DNA of 54,041 nt from JBOHBN01 sp050698355. Lineage in GTDB: Bacteria; Actinomycetota; Actinomycetes; Streptosporangiales; WHST01. Shown piece after piece: positions 7,776 to 15,894 of the stretch; positions within the stretch are counted from its first letter, which is position 1, and each line of letters begins with the position of its first letter. Both the position numbers and the translations under genes were made by a program. The notes beneath the pieces are model-generated. The model was given only the letters and a program-made list of their open reading frames with translations. It was not told where the DNA came from and ran no database searches. The DNA lies in NCBI GenBank assembly GCA_050698355.1, contig JBOHBN010000354.1, positions 1-54,041 of the forward strand, written 5' to 3'.

Positions 7776-7985
7776 TCAGCGGGCGTGGTGACCTTGGTGG
7801 CCGGGATTCGGTTGCCACGCCCGGGCCCGTCGACTTCGGATTGCTATCGGCGGGCTCTTCCCGCGGAGGTCGTCGAACCTCGACCGCGGGCAGCGATGTT
7901 CGACAGCCCGCGGGTCGTCTCGCTGCCAGGACTGTCCGCAATGTAAGCACCAGACCTTGATGCCATGGCCAGCTAGACCGGTCAC
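7776..7985 (-). CDS. Possible small zinc-ribbon-like protein
   Basis: A 69-codon frame starting at GTG 7985 with GAGGAG upstream. The N-terminal part, GHGIKVWCLHCGQSWQR, has a CxxC knuckle next to tryptophans, followed by VEHRCPRSRFDDLRG. Only one cysteine of the second knuckle is present, so zinc binding is uncertain. The basic C-terminal half may not be conserved. It is divergent from the GntR gene, and the three palindromic sites lie between them, so shared control is possible. I do not recognise a named family. It could be spurious. Confidence 0.38.
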   Translation of the reverse strand: MTGLAGHGIKVWCLHCGQSWQRDDPRAVEHRCPRSRFDDLRGKSPPIAIRSRRARAWQPNPGHQGHHAR

Positions 7986-8051
7986 TCTCGTCTCCTCTGC
8001 CAGTTGGCCGTGTGACAACTGTGCCTGGGGCCATCTTGCGGCGGGGCCTTG

Positions 8052-8065
8052 CTTGGTTTACCAAG
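8052..8065. promoter_or_regulatory. Operator site 1 for the adjacent GntR regulator
   Basis: Perfect dyad CTTGG-ttta-CCAAG, the first of three copies in the 193-base region between the divergent small ORF and the GntR gene. Confidence 0.65.
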
Positions 8066-8084
8066 CTGACCTTAGGCCAAGTAG

Positions 8085-8098
8085 CTTGGTAAATCAAG
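8085..8098. promoter_or_regulatory. Operator site 2 for the adjacent GntR regulator
   Basis: CTTGG-taaa-TCAAG, one mismatch from site 1. Its start is 33 bases from the start of site 1, about three helical turns, so the two sites lie on the same face of the DNA. Confidence 0.55.
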
Positions 8099-8152
8099 TA
8101 GCGCCGCCAACCGGCCATGCGTGTTCGGGCGGTGGCGCGCACTAGGCTGTTT

Positions 8153-8166
8153 CTTGGCTTACCAAG
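8153..8166. promoter_or_regulatory. Operator site 3 for the adjacent GntR regulator
   Basis: Perfect dyad CTTGG-ctta-CCAAG ending 12 bases before the GntR ATG. At this position a bound protein would block the promoter or early transcription, which is the arrangement expected for autorepression. Confidence 0.65.
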
Positions 8167-8178
8167 CAGGGGGCATCA

Positions 8179-8952
8179 ATGCGCCAGCCATGGGAACTCG
8201 TCGCAGACGCGCTTCGGCATGCGATGGTGAGCGGAACATACAGGCCTGGCGATCAGCTTCCGTCAGAGAACGAGCTCGCCGCTCAGCACGACGCCAGCCG
8301 CCCAACTGTCCGACGAGCGTTGCAGGACCTCCGGCTTCGAGGACTCATTGAGACTCGACAAGGCAAGGGGGCATTCGTCCGAGTGCCTACACCGCTTGCC
8401 ATCACCTTGACCGCGGCCAACTACAACCGCCACCAGCGTGAGGGCCGCCAAGGGTTCGCTGCACAAATGCAGGAGCAAGGCCACACCTCACACCAAGACA
8501 TAGTTGAAGTCACGACTGTTGCGGCTCCGTGGGGAATCGCTCAACGGCTCGGTCTAGACGAGGGCGCCCGCGTAGTAGTGCGGAAGCTGCTGTTCGTAGT
8601 GGATGACATACCCGTCCAGCTCGTCGGGGTGTACTACGATCCATCGCTCGTCGCAGGCAGTCAGCTGGAACGAGCCGTACCGATACCGGATGGTGTACAC
8701 GCCGAGTTGTCCCGGCTGGGGGTTCACGTGACCCGCCTCGTCGAGGACTTTATGGGCGCAAGGCTTCCGACCCCCGACGAACAGGAACCACTCCAGCTTC
8801 CAGGTGGCGTGCCCGTTACTCGGAACGTGCGCACGGCATATGCTGGAAACACACCAGTCGAGGTCATGGACACCCTGTCCCACGGCGAAGTGATCTCCTA
8901 CAGGCTCGAAGTCGACCTCTCGGCGCCCGTTGACCACAATGGGCAAACGTGA
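8179..8952 (+). CDS. GntR-family regulator, HutC/UTRA subfamily
   Basis: A 257-residue protein. The N-terminal winged helix (MRQPWELVADALRHAMVSG, PGDQLPSENELAAQH, SRPTVRRALQDL, GLIETRQGKGAFV) is textbook GntR. Residues 95-250 form a UTRA ligand-binding domain (QEQGHTSHQDIVEV, LGLDEGARVVVRKLLF, then GVPVTRNVRTAYAGNTPVEV). The ATG at 8179 has a GGGGG ribosome site. Its GTGA stop overlap couples it to the next gene, a binding-protein fold without signal peptide. Three palindromes upstream suggest autoregulation. The ligand is unknown. UTRA proteins of mobile elements and sugar or amino-acid catabolism look alike at this level. Confidence 0.9.
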   Translation: MRQPWELVADALRHAMVSGTYRPGDQLPSENELAAQHDASRPTVRRALQDLRLRGLIETRQGKGAFVRVPTPLAITLTAANYNRHQREGRQGFAAQMQEQGHTSHQDIVEVTTVAAPWGIAQRLGLDEGARVVVRKLLFVVDDIPVQLVGVYYDPSLVAGSQLERAVPIPDGVHAELSRLGVHVTRLVEDFMGARLPTPDEQEPLQLPGGVPVTRNVRTAYAGNTPVEVMDTLSHGEVISYRLEVDLSAPVDHNGQT

Positions 8953-9950
8953 AGGCACCACCTATTACTGCGGCGCTTACGCTGAGCCTTACCGGACGGT
9001 ATGAGCGGCAAGGGACGGAAGCTGCGCACGCGATGCGGCTCTGGGCGGAGGAGACTGACGTCCGCCTGATCCTTGTCGATGACCATAGTGTCAAGGAAGC
9101 AGCGGTTGCGGCGTACAGCAGGTGGATGGACAAGGCGGACCTGCTGATCGGCCCTTATGGGAGCGGGTTGGTACGAGCGGTAGCTCCGTCCGTCCGCGAC
9201 GCCGGGCGGTTCCTCTGGAATCACGGCGGTTCAGCAGACGATCTCGCCCGGCCTGGCATCGCTTCTCTGCCCGCTCCAGCCTCCTCCTACTTCGACAGCA
9301 TTGTCGATCACGCCGCCAACGAGAGAATCCGCCGTCTGCTCGTCATCCGGGGTAGCGGGCCCTTCGCCCGCGCTGTCGCTGACGGTGCCAGGGCGCGCGC
9401 TTGCTTCCACGGCATGGACTCTCGGACGATCAGCGACTCCGACATTGCAGGCGAGGACCTCTCTGCGGCAGCCCTCTTTGTAGCGGGACCGTTCGAGCAT
9501 GACGCAGCAATTGTGCGGGGTATTCGCGAGCGAGGGCAGGATCCAGCGCTGCTGGCGGCCGTTGCTGCCGGCATCGTTGCCTTTGGGCGCGAACTCGGAG
9601 AGGCGGCTGAAGGCGTCGTGGGACCCGTGCAGTGGTGGCCACAGACGGACCAGCCGACATTCGGTCCCTCGGGAACCGAGTTCGCGTCACAGTACCAGCG
9701 CCGGGTCGGGCGACAACCCTCTTATACCGCCGCCCAGGCAGCAGCAGCCGGTCATCTTGCGTATGCGGCGCACAACCTCGGTCTCGACGGCGCGGATGTT
9801 CTGCAGTGGACGACTTCAACACTGCTCGGCGACTTCGCTCTCAATGACTCCTGGCAGCAAGTCGGCCACAAGGTGACCGCCATCCGTTGGCACAGGGGCC
9901 GCATGGTCCCGCTTTCCTCGAAACGGGCAGGCGCTCCAGGGTCTTCCTGA
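8949..9950 (+). CDS. Periplasmic-binding-protein-fold protein without signal peptide
   Basis: A 333-residue protein resembling type 1 (Leu/Ile/Val-type) solute-binding proteins: ITAALTLSLTGRYERQGTEA, the LIGPYGSG loop, ERIRRLLVIRGSGPFARAVADG, SAAALFVAGPF, and a C-terminal QYQRRVGRQPSYTAAQAAAAG. There is no signal peptide, lipobox or membrane segment: the first strand begins at residue 6. It should therefore be cytoplasmic. It starts by GTGA overlap with the GntR gene, so both proteins are made together. No permease or ATPase is nearby. I infer a cytosolic ligand sensor or ligand buffer for the regulator rather than a transport component. Fold assignment is good, role is inference. Confidence 0.75.
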   Translation: MKAPPITAALTLSLTGRYERQGTEAAHAMRLWAEETDVRLILVDDHSVKEAAVAAYSRWMDKADLLIGPYGSGLVRAVAPSVRDAGRFLWNHGGSADDLARPGIASLPAPASSYFDSIVDHAANERIRRLLVIRGSGPFARAVADGARARACFHGMDSRTISDSDIAGEDLSAAALFVAGPFEHDAAIVRGIRERGQDPALLAAVAAGIVAFGRELGEAAEGVVGPVQWWPQTDQPTFGPSGTEFASQYQRRVGRQPSYTAAQAAAAGHLAYAAHNLGLDGADVLQWTTSTLLGDFALNDSWQQVGHKVTAIRWHRGRMVPLSSKRAGAPGSS

Positions 9951-10006
9951 AGGGTCGGCCGGTCGCTCGCGATCTACGACCGCGGCCAGCTCTCCCGGCG
10001 AAGGAG

Positions 10007-11233
10007 TCATGCATCTATCGGGAGCTGTGCGGCGTCCGGATGGGAGCGCGCGTCGTCGCCGGAGAGAGGATAGCGAGGGGTACGGTCGCGGCGGTTCCGC
10101 GGCCAGCGGACACCGTGTTCGCCGAGTTTGCCCGTGTCGCCGAGCGGCCCGGCCAGGATGCGGTCGAGCAGTTCGGCCTGCTCGGGTTCCAACGCCGCTA
10201 GCCGGGTGAGCACGGCGAGCAGGTCGATCAGCTCGATCGACCACTCGGTCGGCCAAGCGTCGAGATGGATCTTGTCGAGTGGGCTGGTCTTCTTGCCGGT
10301 CGGTGTTGCCTTGCGGTAGTTGAACCAGGAGGTCAATACATTCCTGCCGCCGACGGTGTATCCCGCGACCTGCGGGGTGACTGGTGCCCACTCCCCGTCG
10401 CCCAGTGCAAGGGTTTCGGCGTCCTCGTGGTACGTCATGGCGGTGGGCATCGCCGTCACAGGCGTCAGCGACCGAGGCTGTCGGGAGTCGTCGGCAGGAA
10501 GGCGGATGTTGCCAACCGGCCGCCCCTCGTCCGGGTCGGCGTAGGCGGCGCCGTAGGTGTGCAGCCAGAGCACCTGCTTGCCCAGCGCGACCGCTTGCTG
10601 CCAGAGCTCTGGGTCGAGGGTGAGCGATACCCGGATTCCCGGCGTGGTCAGCTCGTCGGTGAACCGGGCGGTGAACGCGGGGTGGGCGACGAGCGCGGCG
10701 ACGTAGGCGAGCAGGTCGCGCGCGTTCACGTCCACGTCGAGCAAGCTGCCGAGCGCGGCCGTCAGCCCAGGGGCCACGTCGGGGCTGCCGTCCGGGTGCA
10801 GTAGCGGCAACACGCGGCCGCCCTCGCTGCCCTTGAAGTGGTCCATCTCGGGGATCAACGCGGTGAACGCCAAGCCGGGGTCGTTCCGAATCGCCTTGGC
10901 GTGCTGCTCGACCGCGAAGACCTGGCCCGGCAAGCGCGCTGCCCACAGATCCGGACTCGGGCCGTGCATCAGACGAGCATCCGGAATGACCTACTGCCGG
11001 TCGAACGACCGGTATCCGACCCGTATAGCGCGGGGTGGCGGCCCCGACTCGGACCGGAACGGACCGCTGGCGCGGTAGACGTCGCTGCCCGGCAGCGGGT
11101 CTCGTTTCCTGTCCAGCGTGGCATCCCGACTCTCGATGATGGCGTGCAGGTACGTGCCCGCAAGCTTTGCCTTACATCCGGCGCCGAACGTCGCGACGGC
11201 CTCAGCCAGCCATGCGGGAACGGTGGACGCCAC
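10007..11233 (-). pseudogene. Type ISP restriction-modification gene remnant
   Basis: One frame from GTG 11233 (ribosome site GGAGG nine bases upstream) to the stop at 10007, broken by a TAG at 10991-10993. The first 25 codons (VPAWLAEAVATFGAGCKAKL) match the start of type ISP enzymes. The helicase, nuclease and methyltransferase regions are missing. The C-terminal target-recognition region then resumes near RVGYRSFDRQ, and runs through VIPDARLMHGPSPDLWAAR, MDHFKGSEGGRVLPLLHPDG, NARDLLAYVAALVAHPAFT and VLTSWFNYRK to the end. Relatives have tryptophan where the TAG lies (DRQ-W-VIPD). Full enzymes are around 1500 residues; about 400 codons remain. It cannot restrict or modify DNA. The C-terminal 320 codons could still be translated from an internal start. 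Confidence 0.85.
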
Positions 11234-11410
11234 TTTCTGGACCTCCGTACGCCTGGTACACGTTGCATGCCGAACCTTACCGAGGTCGTCGGACACCCGG
11301 TGCCAGTTGCCGCTCACGGTCGTCGCGCAAGCAGAAGTGCCCGCCGGTGCATGCCCGGCAACGGGGTCTTCCCCACTCGGTGGCGGGCGAGGTACCGTCC
11401 ACATTGTCGG

Positions 11411-11422
11411 ATTGTCAACAAT
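11411..11422. promoter_or_regulatory. Possible regulator-binding dyad upstream of the M24 gene
   Basis: ATTGT-CA-ACAAT is a perfect 5-base inverted repeat with a two-base centre, 36 bases upstream of the M24 start. A partial copy, ATTGTC, lies just before it at 11403-11408. The pattern resembles FCD-type GntR operators, but no cognate regulator is adjacent. Confidence 0.35.
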
Positions 11423-11458
11423 GAGGCCGGCTGGCGGCCTGGGGTTCGAGGAGTGCCC

Positions 11459-12661
11459 GTGTCCTGCTTCTCCGCCGAGGAGTACGCCGGCCGGCTGGCC
11501 AGGGTCCGCGCCGCGATGGCCGAGCACGGGCTCGCCGCGCTGATCGTTCTCGGTCCGGAGAACATCAACTACCTGAGCGGCCTGGACTACCAGGGCTTCT
11601 TCGCGCTCACCGCTCTCGTCCTGCCCGTCGCGGGCACCCCGCTGCTTGTCACCAGGGCGATGGAGCACCCGACCGTCGCCGCGCAGGCGACCGGCTGTGC
11701 GCACCTGCCGTACACCGACGTGGAGGAGCCAGCCGACGTGCTCATCCGCGCGGTCCGCCAGGTGACCGGCACCGCCGAGCGAGTGGCCGTCGAGCGTGGC
11801 CAGATGACCTTGCCGCCGCAGGTGTGGGACGCGGCGCAGGCGGGTCTCGGCGACCGCGACGTGTGTGACGGTACGGGCATCGTGGACGCCGCCCGCCACG
11901 ACAGGTCCCCGGCGGAGGTCGAGTGCAGCAGGGCGGCGGCCGTCGCGTCCTCCGCAGCGATGGAAGCGGGCATCGCCACCGTCGCGGAAGGCGTGAGCGA
12001 GCGCGAGATCGCCGCGGAGGTCTACCGGGCAATGCTGCTCGCCGGCAGCGACTACCCGGGGTTCGTCCCGCTCGTACGGTCCAGGGATCGCCTGCTGCAG
12101 GAGCACGTCACCTTTGGCGACCAGCGGTTGCAGGACGGTGACGCCCTGTTCCTCGAGCTGTCCGGCTGCGTGGCGCGCTATCACGCGCCGCTGACCCGGA
12201 TGGTCTACGTCGGATCGGCGCCACCCGGCACGGCACGGGCGGCCGAGATATCGCTCGCCGGCCTCGAGGCCGTCCGCCAGGCGATGCTGCCCGGCGTGGG
12301 CGCGGCGAAGGTGTACGAGGCGTGGCAGCAGGTCATCGACGAGGGCCTCGGCCACGACCGTTACCGGCGGCACCACTGCGGTTACCTCGTCGGCCTCGGC
12401 TTCCCGCCGAGCTGGGTGGGCGGCGGCCGCGTCGTCGGCCTGCGCCCGGGCAACGAGCTCGTCCTGCGCGAGGGCATGACGTTCCACGTACTGTCGTGGC
12501 TGCTCGGCCAGGACCCGGCGGACTACGTGGTGTCCGACACCATCCTGGTCACCCCGCACGGAGGCGAGATCCTGACGACGGCGCCGCGCGAGCCGATCAT
12601 CGTCGCGCCGTCAGCAGAACGTGTCAGTAGCTCAGTCCGCCATAGCGAGCTGAGCCACTGA
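11459..12661 (+). CDS. M24-fold creatinase/ectoine-hydrolase-like enzyme, metal ligands missing
   Basis: About 400 residues from GTG 11459, with GAGGAG five bases upstream. The N-terminal creatinase domain has GPENINYLSGLDYQGFF. The pita-bread domain has FLELSGCVARYHAPLTRMV, HHCGYLVGLGFPPSW and LREGMTFHVLSWL. In metallo-aminopeptidases the corresponding motifs carry two aspartates and a late glutamate as metal ligands; here they read E, P and S, as in creatinase and the ectoine hydrolase DoeA, which act without metal. It probably hydrolyses a C-N bond in a small molecule. It leads the transcription unit with an enolase-superfamily enzyme and a Liv-type importer. The last 12 or so codons are formed by a repeat (12622-12663). 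Confidence 0.82.
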   Translation: MSCFSAEEYAGRLARVRAAMAEHGLAALIVLGPENINYLSGLDYQGFFALTALVLPVAGTPLLVTRAMEHPTVAAQATGCAHLPYTDVEEPADVLIRAVRQVTGTAERVAVERGQMTLPPQVWDAAQAGLGDRDVCDGTGIVDAARHDRSPAEVECSRAAAVASSAAMEAGIATVAEGVSEREIAAEVYRAMLLAGSDYPGFVPLVRSRDRLLQEHVTFGDQRLQDGDALFLELSGCVARYHAPLTRMVYVGSAPPGTARAAEISLAGLEAVRQAMLPGVGAAKVYEAWQQVIDEGLGHDRYRRHHCGYLVGLGFPPSWVGGGRVVGLRPGNELVLREGMTFHVLSWLLGQDPADYVVSDTILVTPHGGEILTTAPREPIIVAPSAERVSSSVRHSELSH

Positions 12662-12663
12662 CA
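12622..12663. repeat. Structured palindromic repeat, copy 1
   Basis: A 42-base hairpin: TGTCAGT pairs with ACTGACA, GCTCAG with CTGAGC, and CGC with GCG around a CATA loop. It overlaps the end of the M24 gene, whose TGA lies within it. It shares GTGTCAGTA, ATAGCGAGCTGA and ACTGACA with copy 2 at 36973-37020, with two compensatory base-pair swaps between the copies. It may act as a terminator or be a small palindromic mobile element. Confidence 0.72.
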
Positions 12664-12694
12664 AGTGCCAGCGAACCCAGGAGAGGGGGTACGA

Positions 12695-13873
12695 GTGCGC
12701 ATTACCGGAATCCGTGCCACACCGGTGGCCGTGCCGTTCCACGAGGACGAGCGCTGGGCGTTCGGTGCCCGGAAGGGCATGATCAGGATCCTGGTCGAGC
12801 TGACCACGGACGAGGGGCTGGTCGGCCTCGGCGAGGCCGCCGCGTACCCGTCGGCCGACATCGTGCTCGCCGTGCTCGGGTCCATCGAGTCCCTGGTCGT
12901 CGGTGAGGACCCGTTTGCCACCGAGCGCATCATGAAGCGGGTCAACGTGGTCGGCACCTGGCACCACGTCAAGGCGACGAGCCCGGCGATCGGGGCGGTC
13001 GAGATGGCCTGCTGGGACATCGTCGGCAAGACGTGCGGCCAGCCGCTGGTCAACTTGTTCGGCGGGCGGGTCCGCGACCGCGTCGAGTTCTTCTACTACC
13101 TGAGCCGCAAGCCGCCCGCGGAGCTCGCCGCCGACACCGCCAAGGGCGTGGCCGCAGGCTACCGGACGTTCTACCTCAAGGTCGGCTCCGACGACACCCG
13201 CGAGGACATCGACCGGGTCGCCGCGATCCGCGACGGCGGCGGTGACACCGCGCGCATCCGGGTGGACGCCAACGAGGCGTGGTCGGCCGCCGCGTCGATC
13301 CGGATACTCGGCGAGATGCACGCGTACGGCATCGAGCTGGCCGAGCAGCCCATCTCCGGTCGCAACCTGCCGGAGATGGCGTACCTGCGCTCCCGGTTGC
13401 CGATGCCGCTGCTCGCCAACGAGGCGTCCTGGACGCGCTGGGACCAGTTGGAGGTCATCCGGTACGCGGCCGCCGACGTGATCAGCGTGGACAACCAGAT
13501 GGACGGTGGCCTGCTCAACCTCAAGCGTTCCGCCGGCATGGCCGAGGCCGCCGGGCTGCCCGTGCTCAAGCACAGCCTCGGTGAGCTGGGTGTCGCGACG
13601 TACGCCGCGACGCACGTGATGGCCGCGACGCCGAACTTCGTGCACGCCAACCAGGGATACGGCTCGCTGCTCACCGACGACGTCCTGGCCGGGGCGAGCC
13701 CGCTCCCGTACGTCGACGGCTGCCTGGAGGTGCCCGAGGGCCCCGGGATCGGCGTCGAGCTGGACCGCGACCGGGTGGCGAGGTACGCCGAGGCGTACGC
13801 GAAGAACCGCGAGAGCTACGCGTTCCACGATCCCGCGGCCATGGCCGCGACCCCGGTGATGCCGAAGTTCTGA
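12695..13873 (+). CDS. Mandelate racemase/muconate lactonizing enzyme family protein (enolase superfamily)
   Basis: A 392-residue protein from GTG 12695, preceded by AGGAGAGGGGG. The N-terminal capping domain has RITGIRATPVAVPF and the barrel follows. The lysine end of strand 2 is FYLKVGSDD, the first metal ligand is in IRVDANEAW, the second in IELAEQPI, the third region is LLANEASW, then DVISVDNQMDGG and LPVLKHSLGELG. The usual KxK is only x-L-K, which argues against classic mandelate racemase. The superfamily abstracts a proton alpha to a carboxylate; the precise reaction (racemisation, dehydration or cycloisomerisation) cannot be told. It lies between the M24 enzyme and the Liv importer, so its substrate is probably the imported compound or its product. 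Confidence 0.82.
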   Translation: MRITGIRATPVAVPFHEDERWAFGARKGMIRILVELTTDEGLVGLGEAAAYPSADIVLAVLGSIESLVVGEDPFATERIMKRVNVVGTWHHVKATSPAIGAVEMACWDIVGKTCGQPLVNLFGGRVRDRVEFFYYLSRKPPAELAADTAKGVAAGYRTFYLKVGSDDTREDIDRVAAIRDGGGDTARIRVDANEAWSAAASIRILGEMHAYGIELAEQPISGRNLPEMAYLRSRLPMPLLANEASWTRWDQLEVIRYAAADVISVDNQMDGGLLNLKRSAGMAEAAGLPVLKHSLGELGVATYAATHVMAATPNFVHANQGYGSLLTDDVLAGASPLPYVDGCLEVPEGPGIGVELDRDRVARYAEAYAKNRESYAFHDPAAMAATPVMPKF

Positions 13874-13943
13874 CCAAGATCCGTTCCGTCCGGCCCGTAC
13901 GCGCAGTTTCCTTCGCGCTACGGCCGAGCGGAATGGATCTTGG
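13874..13943. terminator. Large imperfect stem-loop between the enolase-family gene and livH
   Basis: The arms CCAAGATCCGTTCCG (13874-13888) and CGGAATGGATCTTGG (13929-13943) pair over 15 positions with one G-T, and an inner GC-rich stem with bulges adds more. It starts directly after the stop at 13871-13873. There is no T-run, so it would be an intrinsic terminator only of the actinobacterial U-less kind; attenuation or mRNA processing is an alternative. It probably sets expression of the transporter genes below that of the enzymes. Confidence 0.6.
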
Positions 13944-13989
13944 ACCCGCGCTAGGCTTTCGTGGTTTGTCGGCGGGAGGAGATGTCTCG

Positions 13990-14868
13990 TTGCAGGTCGC
14001 GAACGCGCTGATTTCCGGCGTGGCGATGGGCGCGGTCTACGCGATGCTCGCCGTGGGTTTCTCCCTACTGTGGCAGACCTCCCGTACGGTCAATTTCGCG
14101 CAGGGCGACTTCGCGTCGCTGCCTGCGTTCTTCTTCTTCGGGTTCGCGGTCAAGCTCGGCCTGCCGACGTACGCCGCGGCGGTGCTCGCCGTCGCCGCCG
14201 CGGTGTTCGTGTTCGGTTACCTGTTCCGCAAGACGGTCATCAAGAAGCTGCTCGGACGCGGTCTGGGCTCGGTGATCGTCGGCACGCTGGCGCTCAGCCT
14301 GCTGCTGGAGAACGGCATTGTCGCGTTCTGGACCGCGCAGCCCCTGCGCGCGCCGGACCTGTTCGAGAACAAGACCCACGTGCTCGGCGGTTTCCGGTTC
14401 ACCACGCTCGACGTGGTCGACGTCGTCGTCGCGATGGTCCTCGTCACCGCCCTCGAGATGTTCCTGCGCAAGACCAAACCCGGCAATGCGCTGCGGGCGG
14501 TGGCGCAGAGCCCGTTCACGGCTCGCGTGCTCGGCATCGACACCGAACGCGTGATCACGCTGGCGTTCGCCATCAACGCGTTCCTCGCCGCCGTGGTCGG
14601 GCTGCTCGTCGCACCGATCTTCCTGGTGAAGTTCGACAACGGCATCCTGTTGTCGCTGGCCGCCTTCTACGCGGCCGTCATCGGCGGTTTCAACGAGATC
14701 CGCGGCGCGATCGTCGGCGGCGTCGTGGTCGGTGTGATCCAGGCGCTCACCGCGATCTACCTGTCGACGCAGTACCAGAACGCGATCGTGCTCGGTGTCC
14801 TCCTGCTCGTCATCCTCGCCCGCCCGCAGGGCCTGCTGGGGACACGAGAGGTGGTCGAGTACAAGTGA
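13990..14868 (+). CDS. livH: Branched-chain-type ABC transporter permease LivH
   Basis: About 292 residues from TTG 13990, with GGGAGGAG eight bases upstream; an in-frame ATG at 13933 lies inside the upstream stem-loop and has no ribosome site. LivH hallmarks: ALISGVAMGAVYAMLAVGFS, the NFAQGDFASL loop, FTARVLGID, a GG-rich cytoplasmic coupling region (AAVIGGFNEIRGAIVGG) and the ending ILARPQGLLG. About eight membrane segments. It forms the import channel with LivM. GTGA overlaps couple it to livM. The substrate is set by the binding protein and may not be an amino acid, since this family also imports aromatic and other carboxylic acids. Confidence 0.9.
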   Translation: MQVANALISGVAMGAVYAMLAVGFSLLWQTSRTVNFAQGDFASLPAFFFFGFAVKLGLPTYAAAVLAVAAAVFVFGYLFRKTVIKKLLGRGLGSVIVGTLALSLLLENGIVAFWTAQPLRAPDLFENKTHVLGGFRFTTLDVVDVVVAMVLVTALEMFLRKTKPGNALRAVAQSPFTARVLGIDTERVITLAFAINAFLAAVVGLLVAPIFLVKFDNGILLSLAAFYAAVIGGFNEIRGAIVGGVVVGVIQALTAIYLSTQYQNAIVLGVLLLVILARPQGLLGTREVVEYK

Positions 14869-15893
14869 GCGACGAGCGCGACACCGCGGCACCGAGCACC
14901 GCAACCGAGCGCGAGGTGAGCCCGCGTCGCCGGCTCGGTCGCGGGCCGCGTTTCGCGTTGCTGGCGCTCGGTATCTGCGTCGTCTTCATCGTGCCGGCGC
15001 TCGGTGTCGGCTCGTACGGGATCTACCTGTGGAGCCTCGCGCTCGTGTACCTGCTGCCCGCTGCCGGTCTCAACCTGATGCTGGGGTACGCGGGGCAGAT
15101 CTCGCTCGCGCAGGGAGCGTTCCTCGGTGTCGGCGCGTACACGGTCGCCGTCACCGCGCCGGACTGGCCGTTCTGGCTCTCGCTCCCGCTGGGCACCGCG
15201 ATCGGCTTCGTGCTCGGCATCCTGTTGGGGCTGCCGGCGCTGCGGGTGCGGCACCACTATCTGGCCATGGTGACGCTTGCCGCGAACCAGGTATTCGTGC
15301 TCTTCGTCACCAACCAGAAATTCACCGGTGGCGCGCTCGGCATCCTCTCCATCGAGCGGCCGAAAGCGCTGAGCTCCGACCTCGGCTACCACGTGCTGAT
15401 CACGCTCATCGGTGCCGGGGCGATGCTGCTCCTGTTCTGGGTAATCACCAGCCCGTGGGGGCGTGCGTTCAAGGGCATCCGGGAGAACGAGCAGCGCGCC
15501 GCGGCGGTCGGGGTGAGCCTGCGGGCGTACAAGCTCCTCGCGTTCGCGATCGGTTCCGCGCTCGCCGCGCTCGGTGGTGCATTGCTGGCCCCGTTGCTCG
15601 GCTTCGTCGACCCGGCGTCGTTCTCGCTGACGGTCTCGCTGCAGTTCCTGCTCATCGTCGTACTCGGCGGCCGCGGACGGTTCGAAGCGGCGTTTCTCGG
15701 CACGATCGTGATCGTCGTGCTGCCGGAGGTGTTCCGGGCAACTCAGGGGCTGCTGCCGTTCCTGTTCGCGCTCGCCACGCTGCTGATCGTCATGTTCCTG
15801 CCGGGCGGGCTCACCGGCGGGTTCGACGCCGTGTGGCGCAAGCTGACCCGCCGCGAGCCGCCGACGCTGTCGGGCCAGAGTGAGGGGAGCTGA
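14865..15893 (+). CDS. livM: Branched-chain-type ABC transporter permease LivM
   Basis: A 342-residue permease from GTG 14865 (GTGA overlap with livH). A polar 25-residue N-terminal tail precedes the membrane segments. Diagnostic blocks are LMLGYAGQISLAQGAFLGVG, LPALRVRHHYLAMVTLA, and the cytoplasmic coupling loop SPWGRAFKGIRENEQRAAAVG, followed by LLAPLLGFVDPASFS and FLPGGLTGGF. It pairs with LivH in the membrane. An apparent longer frame upstream is livH read out of frame. Confidence 0.9.
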   Translation: MSDERDTAAPSTATEREVSPRRRLGRGPRFALLALGICVVFIVPALGVGSYGIYLWSLALVYLLPAAGLNLMLGYAGQISLAQGAFLGVGAYTVAVTAPDWPFWLSLPLGTAIGFVLGILLGLPALRVRHHYLAMVTLAANQVFVLFVTNQKFTGGALGILSIERPKALSSDLGYHVLITLIGAGAMLLLFWVITSPWGRAFKGIRENEQRAAAVGVSLRAYKLLAFAIGSALAALGGALLAPLLGFVDPASFSLTVSLQFLLIVVLGGRGRFEAAFLGTIVIVVLPEVFRATQGLLPFLFALATLLIVMFLPGGLTGGFDAVWRKLTRREPPTLSGQSEGS

Positions 15894-15894
15894 C

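Noticed and set aside
14070..15893. An N-terminal extension of LivM into livH
   Set aside because: The extension is livH out of frame; GTG 14865 with the GTGA overlap gives the normal LivM N-terminus.
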